Shown here: positions 53,161 to 64,000 of the stretch, piece after piece | Layout of the letters: each line of letters begins with the position of its first letter | Numbering within the stretch: the first letter of the stretch is position 1 | Notes under the pieces: generated by a model | What the model saw: the letters and a program-made list of their open reading frames with translations, nothing else | Databases searched by the model: none | Told to the model about the DNA's origin: nothing | Made by a program: the position numbers and the translations under genes | Assembly (NCBI RefSeq): GCF_001426885.1 | Contig: NZ_LMFP01000033.1 | Coordinates: 263-64,262 of the forward strand | Direction: 5' to 3' | Source of the DNA: Pelomonas sp. Root1444 | Lineage (GTDB): Bacteria; Pseudomonadota; Gammaproteobacteria; Burkholderiales; Burkholderiaceae_C | DNA length: 64,000 bases

Positions 53161-55478
53161 TGGGCAAGGCTGTGCTGGTCGCGATGGCGGTGCTGGTCGG
53201 CGGCGCGCAGGCCGAGACACTGACCGTCACGGACGCCAGGTCGCTCGAGGCCGCCCTGCAGCGGGCACGTGCCGACAAGCGCATCACGCGCGTGGAACTG
53301 GCCACCGGCCGCTACGAGCTTGCGGCGCCCATCGTCATCGACGAGGCGTTGTCGGGCACAGCAGACGAGCCCTTCGTGCTGGCTGCGGCGCCAGGCGCGC
53401 AGCCGGTGCTGAGCGGCGCAACCTCGTTGCCCGCACTGCGCTGGGAGCGTTGGAAGGACGGCCTCTGGCGGGCCCGGTTCGCCGGCGCGTCGTTCCAGCG
53501 TCTGTGGCTCGGACAGCAGTTGCTCGTGCGCGCTCGATACCCCAACTTCGACCCCGCCCAGCCGGGCTTCGGCGGCGCGGCGGATGCCACGTCACCCGAG
53601 CGCGTCGCGCGCTGGCGTGACCCGCAGGGCGCCGTGCTCCACGCGCTGCACGGTTACGGTTGGGGCGGCCTGCAGGTCGCGATCCTTGGCAAGAAACCCG
53701 ATGGCAGCCTGGACTACGGTCCGCAACTGGCCAACAACCGCGTGATGCCGCCGAGCGACAAGGACCGCTACGTCGAGAACGTACTGGAGGAACTGGACGC
53801 GCCTGGCGAATGGTTCCACGACCGCAAGCAGGGCTGGCTCTACGTCAAGCCGCTGGCCGGCGAACGGCCGCCGGCACGCGGCTTTCGCGGCACCGCGCAG
53901 GAAGCCCTGATCCGTATCGAAGGCCGCCGGGCGCAGGTGCAGCATGTACAAGTTCGCAACCTCGTGCTTCGGGAGACCGAGCCCACCTTCCTGAAGGCCA
54001 CCGAGCCGCTGCTGCGCTCGGACTGGAAGTTCCATCGCGTCGGCGCCGTGACCATCGAGAACGCAGGCGACGTGCGCGTCGAGGGCTCCGAGTTCGTCGA
54101 CCTCGGCGGCCATGCCGTCGTCGTCAGCGGCCGCGCGCAGCGGGTGGCCGTCTCGGGCAATCACATCCATGACATCGGCGGCACGGCGGTGGCCTTCGTC
54201 GGCCGCCCGGAGGCCGTGCGCTCGCCGCTGTTCGAGTACCACGAGCGGCTGGAGGTGGCGGCCATAGACCGCACGCCAGGCCCGAAGTCCGACGCCTATC
54301 CCAGGAACTCCGAGGCCAGCGACAACCTCATCCACGACATCGGCCAGATCGACCGGCAAGCCACCGGCGTGCAGATCGCGATGGCCGCGCGCATCACGGT
54401 CGACCACAACAGCATCTACCGCATGCCGCGCGCCGGCATCAACATCGGCGACGGCAACTGGGGCGGCCATCGCATCACCCACAACGACGTCTTCGACACC
54501 GTGCGCCTGACCGGCGACCACGGCTCCTTCAACAGCTGGGGCCGCGACCGCTTCTGGCACCCCGACCGCGCCGAGATGGACCGCCGCGCTGCGGCTCACC
54601 CCGAGCTGGCGCTGCTGGACGCCGTCGAGCCCATCGTCATGCGACGCAACCGCTGGCGCTGCGACCACGGCTGGGACGTGGACCTGGACGACGGCGCCTC
54701 CAACTACGTCATCGAAGAGAACCTGATGCTGGCCGGCGGGCTGAAGCTGCGCGAGGGCTTCCAGCGCATCGTGCGCAACAACATACTCGTCAACGGCAGC
54801 TTCCATCCGCATGTGTGGTTCGACAACGGCGGCGACGTCTTCGACTCCAACCTCGTCATGGGCGCGCACCAGCCGGTTGAGATCAGGCGCTGGGGGCGCA
54901 GCGTCAACCGCAATTTCTTCGTGGCGGAGGCCGACCTGCAAGCCGCCCAGGCACGTGGGACCGACGCCGACTCCGTGGCCGGAGACCCGCGCTTTGCCGC
55001 GCCGGCCCGGGGCGACTACACGGTCACGAACGCCGCGCTGGCCGAGCGCATCGGTTTCGTCAACTTCCCCATGGACGATTTCGGCGTGCGCCCGGCGCGG
55101 TTGAAGGCGATGGCCCTGCAGCCTGCATTCCCGGTACCCAAGCGAGAGGTCAACCAAGCCGTGCCGCCGCAGGCCGCACAACAGCTGCATGGGCTGACCC
55201 TCAAACCAGTCGAAACCCTGGGAGAGCAGTCCGCCGCGGGGCTGGGCGACAAGACCGGCCTCATCGTGCTGGCCATCGAAGCCGGTAGCCCGGGTGCTGC
55301 CGCCGGACTACAGGCCCGCGACGTCATCGTCGGCGCGGCGCAGCGATTGATCAACGACGTGGCGACCTTGCAGTCGATGCTGGCCACGGGCCCGAGCGTC
55401 GAACTCACCGTCGTGCGTAATCAGGCACGCCTGTCCCTGCAATGGCCACGCGCTGCGGCCTCCGATGCAAACCATTGA
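53160..55478 (+). CDS. Right-handed beta-helix protein with C-terminal PDZ domain (GH141-like candidate)
   Basis: 772 residues, signal peptide ending GGAQA. Residues about 20-620 form a parallel beta-helix (SLEAALQRARADKRITRVEL start; repeated N-I-turns such as NHIHDIGGTAVAF, NLIHDIGQIDRQATGVQI, NSIYRMPRAGINI) with an ENVLEELDAPGEWFHDRKQGWLYV segment seen in beta-helix glycosidases. A PDZ domain follows (about 690-765: TGLIVLAIEAGSPGAAAGLQARDVIVG). It may belong near GH141, but no catalytic residues are assigned. A PDZ on a glycan-active helix is unusual. Last gene of the CAZyme cluster. Confidence 0.65.
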   Translation: MGKAVLVAMAVLVGGAQAETLTVTDARSLEAALQRARADKRITRVELATGRYELAAPIVIDEALSGTADEPFVLAAAPGAQPVLSGATSLPALRWERWKDGLWRARFAGASFQRLWLGQQLLVRARYPNFDPAQPGFGGAADATSPERVARWRDPQGAVLHALHGYGWGGLQVAILGKKPDGSLDYGPQLANNRVMPPSDKDRYVENVLEELDAPGEWFHDRKQGWLYVKPLAGERPPARGFRGTAQEALIRIEGRRAQVQHVQVRNLVLRETEPTFLKATEPLLRSDWKFHRVGAVTIENAGDVRVEGSEFVDLGGHAVVVSGRAQRVAVSGNHIHDIGGTAVAFVGRPEAVRSPLFEYHERLEVAAIDRTPGPKSDAYPRNSEASDNLIHDIGQIDRQATGVQIAMAARITVDHNSIYRMPRAGINIGDGNWGGHRITHNDVFDTVRLTGDHGSFNSWGRDRFWHPDRAEMDRRAAAHPELALLDAVEPIVMRRNRWRCDHGWDVDLDDGASNYVIEENLMLAGGLKLREGFQRIVRNNILVNGSFHPHVWFDNGGDVFDSNLVMGAHQPVEIRRWGRSVNRNFFVAEADLQAAQARGTDADSVAGDPRFAAPARGDYTVTNAALAERIGFVNFPMDDFGVRPARLKAMALQPAFPVPKREVNQAVPPQAAQQLHGLTLKPVETLGEQSAAGLGDKTGLIVLAIEAGSPGAAAGLQARDVIVGAAQRLINDVATLQSMLATGPSVELTVVRNQARLSLQWPRAAASDANH

Positions 55479-55587
55479 CTTCAAGGAATGGAGCATCGAC
55501 CCGGTGTCACTCGGATCAGCCGAATTACCCGGGACCATCAGGGCAAATGTCGGAAAGTCACCCACATACCGAGGCCCGCATAAATAA

Positions 55588-55620
55588 AAAGGCCTAAGTC
55601 ATTGATTGACTTAGGCCTTT
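55588..55620 (-). terminator. Terminator of ssrA
   Basis: Perfect 14-base stem (55588-55601 and 55607-55620, containing GGCCTAAGTCA) with a five-base loop. On the minus strand it is followed by TTTTTATTTA, and it stands 32 bases past the tmRNA 3-prime end. It may also stop transcripts arriving from the CAZyme cluster. Confidence 0.88.
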
Positions 55621-55652
55621 CGGACTTCGGCGAACTGTGCCGAACTATGAGA

Positions 55653-56025
55653 TGGTGGAGCCGGGGGGAATTGAACCCCCGTCCGCAAGCCATCACCGGG
55701 CAGATCTACATGTTTAGCCGGCTGATTTGAATCTCACGGTCAACTCGCGCAGTGGCACGCTAGTTTTCCCGCCAGTCACTTGATCTCGCGCCGTACCGAG
55801 TGACCCGGTGCGACGCCAGCCGATGTGAGTGACTTCTCAGCCTTGCCCCTTGCGGAACTCAGCCCGGCCCATCGGCCTGCCGTTGAGAAGCTCATCCGCA
55901 ATTAAGCGGCGAGTGCGAACGTAGAGTCGTTTGCAGTTACTTTGTTTCCAGTGGTTTTACGAGCGGACTGGTGCTCGACATGCCCTACTCCGGATCCGCA
56001 CCCACGTCGAAACCAGGTCGGCCCC
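55653..56025 (-). ncRNA. ssrA: tmRNA (ssrA)
   Basis: One-piece transfer-messenger RNA of about 373 bases. The minus strand begins GGGGCCGACCTGGTTTCGACG, matching the conserved 5-prime end. It ends with the T-arm GGGGGTTCAATTCCCCC and GGCTCCACCA, so CCA is encoded. The resume frame at 55934-55902 reads GCA AAC GAC TCT ACG TTC GCA CTC GCC GCT TAA, giving the tag ANDSTFALAA. It rescues stalled ribosomes together with SmpB (not in this window). Confidence 0.96.
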
Positions 56026-56035
56026 AGAGCTTGCT

Positions 56036-56062
56036 ATTTTAGGCCAGCCCCAGCACTTTCAA
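56036..56062 (-). promoter_or_regulatory. Putative ssrA promoter inside the end of gph
   Basis: On the minus strand TTGAAA (56062-56057), a 15-base spacer and TAAAAT (56041-56036) lie about 10 bases before the tmRNA 5-prime end. The -35 falls in the last codons of gph and the -10 overlaps its stop codon. Confidence 0.5.
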
Positions 56063-56716
56063 GAGTTCGCCCGGCGAGATCAGTTCAATATCTGCGCCCC
56101 ACTGGCGGTGGTCCGCCTGCGGGCCGAGGTAGCCCCAAGCCGCCACGGCCGTCGCCATGCCGGCCGCGCGCCCGGCGATGACATCGCGCTCGTCGTCGCC
56201 CACGTAGAGGCAGGCTTGCGGTGGGACGCCGAGGCGACGCGCAGCTTCGAGCAAGGGCGCGGGATGGGGCTTGGCATGGCCGGTGGTGTCGCCGCCAATG
56301 ACGGTGCTTGCGCCCAGTCGCAAAGCCGCCGTCAACGGCAGGGCGAAGCGCTCGGCCTTGTTCGTGACGATGCCCCAGACCAGACCGGCTGCGGTGAGCC
56401 CGGCCAGCTCCGCCACGATGCCGGCAAATGGTTGCGTGCTGTCGTACATCAGGCCTTCGTAGCGGTCGAGGAATTCGCGCTTCAGTTCTTCATAGTCGGC
56501 ATGCCCCGGGGCAACGGCGAAGGCTTGGCCCAGCATGCCGCGCGCGCCGGAGCCGCCATGCGGTCGGTACTGGCCATGTGGCAGCGGCGGCAGCCCTCGG
56601 GCCGTTCGCATCGCGTTGGCAGCTCGCGCCAAGTCCCGGGCACTGTCGATAAGCGTGCCATCCAGGTCGAACAGCACCGCCCGCAGATGCGCCCAGCGCG
56701 CCGGGGTTGGCCTCAC
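56039..56716 (-). CDS. gph: Phosphoglycolate phosphatase, HAD family
   Basis: 225-residue cytoplasmic HAD phosphatase converting 2-phosphoglycolate to glycolate. Motif [13 protein letters not shown] with the nucleophile Asp, motif II TNK in [10 protein letters not shown], the motif III lysine in HAKPHPAPL and motif [17 protein letters not shown]. The GTG start overlaps the ubiG stop as GTGA; a TTG at 56731 is an alternative. The ubiG-gph pairing is common in proteobacteria. Confidence 0.9.
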   Translation of the reverse strand: MRPTPARWAHLRAVLFDLDGTLIDSARDLARAANAMRTARGLPPLPHGQYRPHGGSGARGMLGQAFAVAPGHADYEELKREFLDRYEGLMYDSTQPFAGIVAELAGLTAAGLVWGIVTNKAERFALPLTAALRLGASTVIGGDTTGHAKPHPAPLLEAARRLGVPPQACLYVGDDERDVIAGRAAGMATAVAAWGYLGPQADHRQWGADIELISPGELLKVLGLA

Positions 56717-57417
56717 AGCGGCCGCCGGCAAGCCATCAGGTAGTTGACGTCGGTGTCAGTGCCAAGGCTGTAGCGCTGCGTCAACGGGTTGTAGGTCAGC
56801 CCCCGGCTGGCTTGTGTTTCAAGGCCGGCGTCGCGGCAGAACTGGGCCAGCTCTGAGGGTCGCAGGAAACGCGCGTACTCATGGGTGCCCTTGGGCAGCA
56901 TGTTCAACACGTACTCCGCGCCAACGATCGCCAGCAGAAACGCCTTGGCATTGCGATTCAGCGTCGATAGGAACACCCAGCCGCCGGGCCTCACCAGGGT
57001 CGCGCAGGCCTGCACGACCGAAGCCGGATCAGGAACATGCTCGAGCATTTCCATGCAGGTCACGACGTCGAAACCCGCCGGCTGCTCGAGCGCCAGCGCC
57101 TCGACGGCGACTTCCCGGTACTCCACGCCCTCGGTCCCAGCTTCCATCGCATGCAGTTCGGCCACGCGCAAGGGTTTCGTCGACAGGTCGATGCCCAGCA
57201 CGTTGGCACCAACGCGCGCCATGGAGTCGCTCAATATGCCGCCACCGCAGCCGACATCCAGCACGCGTTTGCCGGCCAGGGGACAGAGCTGTTGAATCCA
57301 GCCCAGTCGCAGCGGATTGATCTGGTGAAGCGGTTTGAAATCGCTCTCAGGGTCCCACCAGTGGTGGGCCAACTCGCCGAATTTGGCGAGCTCTTGAGGA
57401 TCGGCATTGATGGTCAT
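56713..57417 (-). CDS. ubiG: Ubiquinone biosynthesis O-methyltransferase
   Basis: 234-residue SAM-dependent enzyme performing both O-methylations of ubiquinone synthesis. UbiG hallmarks: [25 protein letters not shown] at the N-terminus, motif [28 protein letters not shown] and a membrane-association stretch [28 protein letters not shown] 57417 is preferred because the upstream extension runs through the terminator of the OmpA gene. Confidence 0.93.
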   Translation of the reverse strand: MTINADPQELAKFGELAHHWWDPESDFKPLHQINPLRLGWIQQLCPLAGKRVLDVGCGGGILSDSMARVGANVLGIDLSTKPLRVAELHAMEAGTEGVEYREVAVEALALEQPAGFDVVTCMEMLEHVPDPASVVQACATLVRPGGWVFLSTLNRNAKAFLLAIVGAEYVLNMLPKGTHEYARFLRPSELAQFCRDAGLETQASRGLTYNPLTQRYSLGTDTDVNYLMACRRPL

Positions 57418-57432
57418 GGCGTATTGAAAAAG

Positions 57433-57466
57433 AAAAGCCCCGACGGACGGGCCGTTCGGGGCTTTT
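57433..57466 (-). terminator. Terminator of the OmpA-family gene
   Basis: AAAAGCCCCGA (57433-57443) pairs with TCGGGGCTTTT (57456-57466), with a short inner CGG/CCG helix. On the minus strand TTTTCTTTTT follows. A classical Rho-independent terminator between the OmpA-like gene and ubiG. Confidence 0.9.
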
Positions 57467-57494
57467 TGCATCAAGCGCCCGAGGGCGCCAGAGC

Positions 57495-58154
57495 TTACTT
57501 GTTGCGCGTACCGACGACTTCGATCTCGGTGCGGCGGTTCTTGGCGCGGCCTTCGGCGGTCTTGTTGTCGGCGACAGGCTGCTTCTCGCCCTTGCCTTCG
57601 GTGTAGACGCGGTTCGGCTCGACGCCCTTGCTCACCAGGTAGGCCTTGACGGCTTCCGAGCGGCGGATCGACAGCTTCTGGTTGTACGCATCGCTGCCCA
57701 CCGAGTCGGTGTGGCCGACGGCGATGATGACTTCCAGGTTGATGCCCTTGGTCTTGCTGACCAGGTCATCCAGCTTGGCCTTGGCTTCGGGCTTCAGCGT
57801 CGACTTGTCGAAGTCGAAGAACGCGTCGGCGGCGAAGGTGACCTTCTCGCTGACCGGAGCGGGCGGCGGCGTGACGGGCTTGGGCGGCACCGGAGCGGGA
57901 GCCGGAGGTGGCGGAGCGACCGGAGCAGGCGCCTCGACCTTGGGCGCCGGCTTGATTTCGCCGTCGCAACCCTTGGCGGCCGTGGCCGGCGTCCAGAAGT
58001 TGTTGCGCCAGCAGTATTCGTTGGTGCCGTTCTTCCAAACGGTGCCGTCAGTTGCGCGCCAGTTGTCGATGGTTTGCGCAGACGCGCCAGACGATGCCGC
58101 AACGGCGACCGCAGCCACCGCAAACAGCGACGCCACGCGATTCAATTTCTTCAT
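57495..58154 (-). CDS. OmpA-family outer-membrane protein
   Basis: 219 residues: signal peptide ending SSGASA, a short region with a Cys pair ([17 protein letters not shown]), a Pro/Ala-rich hinge (about 70-100), then the OmpA C-terminal peptidoglycan-binding domain with [40 protein letters not shown] and [10 protein letters not shown]. It has no eight-stranded barrel, so it is the short form typical of Burkholderiales. GAGGAGA precedes the ATG, and the strong terminator fits high expression. Divergent from gyrA. Confidence 0.93.
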   Translation of the reverse strand: MKKLNRVASLFAVAAVAVAASSGASAQTIDNWRATDGTVWKNGTNEYCWRNNFWTPATAAKGCDGEIKPAPKVEAPAPVAPPPPAPAPVPPKPVTPPPAPVSEKVTFAADAFFDFDKSTLKPEAKAKLDDLVSKTKGINLEVIIAVGHTDSVGSDAYNQKLSIRRSEAVKAYLVSKGVEPNRVYTEGKGEKQPVADNKTAEGRAKNRRTEIEVVGTRNK

Positions 58155-58420
58155 GATTCTCCTCTCAAGGAATGCCGCAGTTGCCCTGCGAGAGTCAGTA
58201 CTCGAACCTCTAACCTTAGGAGACTTTAGGGTTTCTCCTAGGGACTCGACGATTGTGCCATGGGGCCAACGAGACGGACGCATTGTGGCGGCCTACGTTC
58301 ATAGGCATGGTGACGATGTTGCGCTGCTGCTACATGGGGCGCGCCGCGTAGAATTTGCGCCTTTCACCTACATCCTGACGACGCCGCGCCCGTGTAGTGC
58401 GCCAGCGAGATCGAGCCCGC
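58155..58420. promoter_or_regulatory. Divergent OmpA-like/gyrA intergenic region
   Basis: 266 bp without a gene. It contains a dyad around 58214-58243 (CCTTAGGAGA and TCTCCTAGGG, one mismatch, ten-base spacer) that could be a regulatory site or promoter stem. No riboswitch or RNA gene was recognised. Confidence 0.4.
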
Positions 58421-61075
<2,655 letters not shown>

Positions 61076-61076
61076 C

Positions 61077-61661
61077 ATGACTTCTCGCAAGCTGGGCCTG
61101 GCCCTCGCACTGGCCTTCGCGGCCGGCACCGCCCTGGCCCAACCGTCGCCCGCCAAGAAGGCGCTGATCGACAAGATCGTGGCGCTCCAACAGCAGGCTC
61201 TGGCCGAAAACCTCGCCGCCAACATCGTCCAAGGCCCGCTGCCCCAACTGATGCAGGCTGGCCGCGGTGCGTTGCAACAGGTGCCCGCCGAGAAGCGCGA
61301 AGCCACCGCCAAGGCGATGGACGCCGACCTGAAGAAGTTCGTCGAGGAAAACGTGCCCTACCTGAAGGACAAGATCTCCAAGGCCGTGCCGGCGACGGCT
61401 TCGGCGCTGCTGGACGAACGCTTCAGCGAGGACGAACTGAAGCAGATCGTGGCCTGGGCAGAATCGCCGGTCAGCCAGAAGTTCGGCCTGGCCAGCGTCG
61501 AACTGCAAAAAGCCGTCGCGCAGAAGGTCATGGCCGAGGTCGGCCCGACGCTCGAAGGCCGCCTCAAGACGCTGCAGGCCTCGCTGGCCAAGCAGCTTGG
61601 CATCCAGCCCCCGCCCGCCGCTGCATCCAAGGCCGCAGCGCCCGCCGCACCGAAGAAATAG
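61077..61661 (+). CDS. DUF2059 family exported protein
   Basis: 194-residue protein of unknown function. Signal peptide ending AAGTALA; then a helical DUF2059 domain with ALIDKIVALQQQALAENLAANI and RFSEDELKQIVAWAESPVSQKF; Ala/Pro/Lys-rich tail. It begins two bases after the gyrA stop and precedes serC, a placement common in Burkholderiales. No catalytic motif seen. Confidence 0.85.
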   Translation: MTSRKLGLALALAFAAGTALAQPSPAKKALIDKIVALQQQALAENLAANIVQGPLPQLMQAGRGALQQVPAEKREATAKAMDADLKKFVEENVPYLKDKISKAVPATASALLDERFSEDELKQIVAWAESPVSQKFGLASVELQKAVAQKVMAEVGPTLEGRLKTLQASLAKQLGIQPPPAAASKAAAPAAPKK

Positions 61662-61673
61662 CCTCCGATCTCA

Positions 61674-62762
61674 ATGACCTCAGCCCGCCCGTTCAACTTC
61701 TCCGCCGGCCCGGCCACCCTGCCCGAACCTGTACTGTGCCAGGTGGCCGCCGAGATGCTGGACTGGGGCGGCAGCGGGATGAGCGTCATGGAAATGAGCC
61801 ACCGCGGCAAGGAGTTCGGGGCCATCCTGGAGCGCGCCGAAGCCGACCTTCGCGAGTTGCTGGCCGTGCCGGCCAACTTCCGCATCCTGTTCATGCAGGG
61901 CGGCGGCCTGGGCGAGAACGCCATCGTGCCGTTGAACCTGAGCCGCGGCGGCAAGGTCGACGTCGTCGTCACCGGCTCCTGGTCGCGCAAGAGCGCGGCC
62001 GAGGCGCGCCGCTATGCCGACGTGCATGTCGCCGCCGAGGGCAACGGTCGCGAGATCCCGGTCGGCTGGACGCTGCGCGATGACGCCAGCTATGTGCACG
62101 TCTGCACCAACGAGACCATCGACGGCGTCGAGTTCCACGACCTGCCCCGGCTGACCAACGGCGTGCCGCTGGTCATCGACTGCTCGTCCCACCTGCTGTC
62201 CCGCCCCATCGACTGGCAACGCGTCGGCCTGGCCTTTGGCGGCGCGCAGAAGAACATCGGCCCGGCCGGCTTGACGCTGGTCTTCGTGCGCGAGGACCTG
62301 CTCGGCCATGCGATGGACATCTGCCCCACGGCCTTCAACTACGAGACGGTGGCAGCCAACCATTCCATGTACAACACGCCGCCGACGTTCGCGATCTACG
62401 TCGCGGGCCTGGTGTTCCAGTGGGTCAAACAGCTGGACTACGCCGGCAAGCGGGGCCTGGCCGCCATCGAGCAGCGCAACATCGACAAGGCCGCGCTGCT
62501 CTACACGGCGCTGGACGCATCGGCCTTCTACGAGAACCGCGTCGCCGCCAACTGCCGTTCGCGCATGAACGTGCCCTTCTTCTTGAAGGACGAGCAGCTC
62601 AACGAAACCTTCCTGGCCGAAGCCAAGGCGGCCGGCCTGCTGCAGCTCAAGGGCCACAAGTCGGTCGGCGGCATGCGCGCTTCCATCTACAACGCGATGC
62701 CGCTGGAAGGCGTGCAGGCGCTGGTGTCCTTCCTGCAGGACTTCGAGGCCCGCCATGGCTGA
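61674..62762 (+). CDS. serC: Phosphoserine aminotransferase
   Basis: 362-residue PLP enzyme making 3-phosphoserine (serine pathway) and 4-phosphohydroxythreonine (pyridoxine pathway). Start [32 protein letters not shown], the PLP-binding Lys193 in [11 protein letters not shown], and C-terminal [17 protein letters not shown]. Overlaps pheA by eight bases. Confidence 0.97.
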   Translation: MTSARPFNFSAGPATLPEPVLCQVAAEMLDWGGSGMSVMEMSHRGKEFGAILERAEADLRELLAVPANFRILFMQGGGLGENAIVPLNLSRGGKVDVVVTGSWSRKSAAEARRYADVHVAAEGNGREIPVGWTLRDDASYVHVCTNETIDGVEFHDLPRLTNGVPLVIDCSSHLLSRPIDWQRVGLAFGGAQKNIGPAGLTLVFVREDLLGHAMDICPTAFNYETVAANHSMYNTPPTFAIYVAGLVFQWVKQLDYAGKRGLAAIEQRNIDKAALLYTALDASAFYENRVAANCRSRMNVPFFLKDEQLNETFLAEAKAAGLLQLKGHKSVGGMRASIYNAMPLEGVQALVSFLQDFEARHG

Positions 62763-63852
62763 ACCCGTCGCCTCCCAGGCGCTGTTGGCGCTGCGCGACC
62801 AGATCGACGGCCTGGATAAGCAGCTGCTGGAGCTGCTGAACCAGCGCGCCCGCGTGGCCGAGCAGGTCGGCGAGATCAAGCGCGCCGAGGGCACGCCCTT
62901 CTTCCGCCCCGACCGCGTCGCGCAGGTCATCGACAAGATCCGCGCCGCTAACCCCGGCCCGCTGAAGGCCGAACACGTGGCCGCCATCTGGCGCGAGATC
63001 ATGTCCGCCTGCCTGGCGCTGGAGTCGCCGCAGCGCGTCGCCGTGCTGGGGCCGGTGGGCACCTTCTGCGAGCAGGCCGCCATCGAGTACTTCGGCGGCG
63101 CCGCCGACCTCGTCTATTGCGCCAACTTCGACGAGGTCTTCCACGCCACTGCCAGCGGCAGCGCGCAGTTCGGCGTCGTCGGTGTGGAAAACATGACCGA
63201 GGGCGTCGTCACGCGCTCGCTGGACCTGTTCCTGCACACGCCCTGCCATGTGGTCGGCGAGGTCAGCCTGCTGATCCGCCACAACCTGATGCGCAAGGAG
63301 CCGTCCATGAACGGCATCGAGGCCGTGTTGGCGCATCCGCAGGCGCTGGCCCAGTGCCAGAACTGGTTGAACAAGCACCTGCCCGATGTCGAGCGCCGCG
63401 CGGTGTCCAGCAATGCTGAAGGCTCGCGCTTCGCCGCCGAGAACCCGGCGCTGGCGGCGCTAGGCAGCGAGCGCGCCTCCACGCTGTTCGGCCTGCACAT
63501 CACCGCCCACGCCATACAGGACGAGGCCTACAACCGCACCCGCTTCGCCGTCATCTGTCTGCCGCAGACGATGGCCACGCCGCCAGCCACTGGCCGGGAC
63601 TGCACCAGCCTGGTCGTCTCCGTGCCCAACCGCCCGGGCGCTATGCACGACCTGCTGGTGCCGCTGAAGACCCACGGCGTGTCCATGACCCGCCTGGAGT
63701 CCCGCCCGGCCCGCACCGGCCAGTGGGACTACCACTTCTACATCGACCTCGACGGCCACCCCAGCCAGCCGCACGTCGCGGCGGCGCTGGTGGAATTGCG
63801 CGAGCTGTGCGCCTTCTTCAAGATCCTGGGCGCCTACCCGGTGAAGGCCTGA
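62755..63852 (+). CDS. pheA: Bifunctional chorismate mutase / prephenate dehydratase
   Basis: 365-residue P-protein of phenylalanine synthesis. AroQ chorismate mutase (residues 1-90: [23 protein letters not shown]), prephenate dehydratase (about 95-275: [12 protein letters not shown], the catalytic TRF in YNRTRFAVI), and a C-terminal ACT domain ([22 protein letters not shown]) for phenylalanine feedback. Followed four bases later by tyrA. Confidence 0.97.
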   Translation: MAEPVASQALLALRDQIDGLDKQLLELLNQRARVAEQVGEIKRAEGTPFFRPDRVAQVIDKIRAANPGPLKAEHVAAIWREIMSACLALESPQRVAVLGPVGTFCEQAAIEYFGGAADLVYCANFDEVFHATASGSAQFGVVGVENMTEGVVTRSLDLFLHTPCHVVGEVSLLIRHNLMRKEPSMNGIEAVLAHPQALAQCQNWLNKHLPDVERRAVSSNAEGSRFAAENPALAALGSERASTLFGLHITAHAIQDEAYNRTRFAVICLPQTMATPPATGRDCTSLVVSVPNRPGAMHDLLVPLKTHGVSMTRLESRPARTGQWDYHFYIDLDGHPSQPHVAAALVELRELCAFFKILGAYPVKA

Positions 63853-63856
63853 GCCG

Positions 63857-64000
63857 ATGTTCAACCAACTCGGCGTGATCGGGTGCGGCCTGATGGGTGG
63901 CAGTTTCGCGCTGGCGATGAAGCGCGCCGGCCTCGTGCGTCGCGTCATCGGCTACAGCAAGTCGCCGTCGACGACCGAGCAGGCCAAGAAGCTGGGTGTC
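63857..64000 (+). CDS. tyrA: Prephenate dehydrogenase, 5-prime part only
   Basis: First 48 codons, cut by the window edge. Begins MFNQLGVIGCGLMGGSFALA, the NAD-binding GxGxxG fold of prephenate dehydrogenases. Position after pheA fits tyrosine synthesis. Confidence 0.88.
   Translation, partial: MFNQLGVIGCGLMGGSFALAMKRAGLVRRVIGYSKSPSTTEQAKKLGV

Overview
High-GC chromosomal segment from a Burkholderiales bacterium, most likely in the Roseateles/Mitsuaria/Pelomonas neighbourhood. This is inferred from the base composition, the beta-proteobacterial order tyrA-pheA-serC-gyrA-OmpA-ubiG-gph-ssrA at the right end, and a tmRNA tag of ANDSTFALAA. No insertion sequence, phage gene, CRISPR array, tRNA or rRNA was seen. 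The window holds a large plant cell-wall (xyloglucan plus pectin/arabinan side-chain) utilisation locus at about 0.1-55.5 kb, joined to a housekeeping block at 55.6-64 kb.

Layout. (1) 0.1-4.9 kb: a ChvE/GguAB-type sugar ABC transporter and an orphan family-3 solute-binding protein. (2) 5.0-14.4 kb: a tightly packed operon with a second sugar ABC transporter followed by aldose dehydrogenase, lactonase, Zn-dependent sugar-acid dehydrogenase, tagaturonate-reductase-like enzyme, RhaM-type mutarotase and altronate dehydratase. This enzyme set matches the known L-galactose to L-galactonate to D-tagaturonate to D-altronate to KDG route. (3) 14.4-15.1 kb: a FadR-type GntR regulator. (4) 15.3-25.4 kb: an outer-membrane module with a TPR protein, two flavin-dependent (tryptophan-type) halogenases, a large TonB-dependent receptor and an Ig-repeat lipoprotein. 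(5) 25.9-55.5 kb: sixteen CAZyme-related genes on one strand: three GH74, two GH62, GH5, GH29, GH28, GH31, GH97, two GH27, GH42, a CE20-type acetylesterase and a beta-helix/PDZ protein, plus a recombination scar.

How it works together (inference). Secreted and lipid-anchored GH74/GH5 enzymes cut the xyloglucan backbone. The receptor imports oligosaccharides. Fucosidase, galactosidases, acetylesterase, arabinofuranosidases and the PA14-containing alpha-xylosidase strip side chains in the periplasm. The two ABC systems import the monosaccharides, and the 5-14 kb operon degrades L-galactose/L-fucose-type sugars. An 11-bp operator, consensus TGGTCTGACCA, recurs upstream of the regulator itself, the transport/catabolic operon, the halogenase/receptor divergent promoter and the first GH74 gene. 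At three of these it sits in the same double-operator architecture, so the pieces appear to be one regulon controlled by the FadR-type protein.

Most notable: the shared double-operator promoter; two halogenases embedded in a glycan-uptake module; a GH74 paralogue that has lost its predicted catalytic acid; a 59-codon scar made of GH74 and GH29 ends next to a compositionally distinct GH28 gene; and a leader plus signal plus two-domain N-terminal cassette copied in front of three different catalytic domains.
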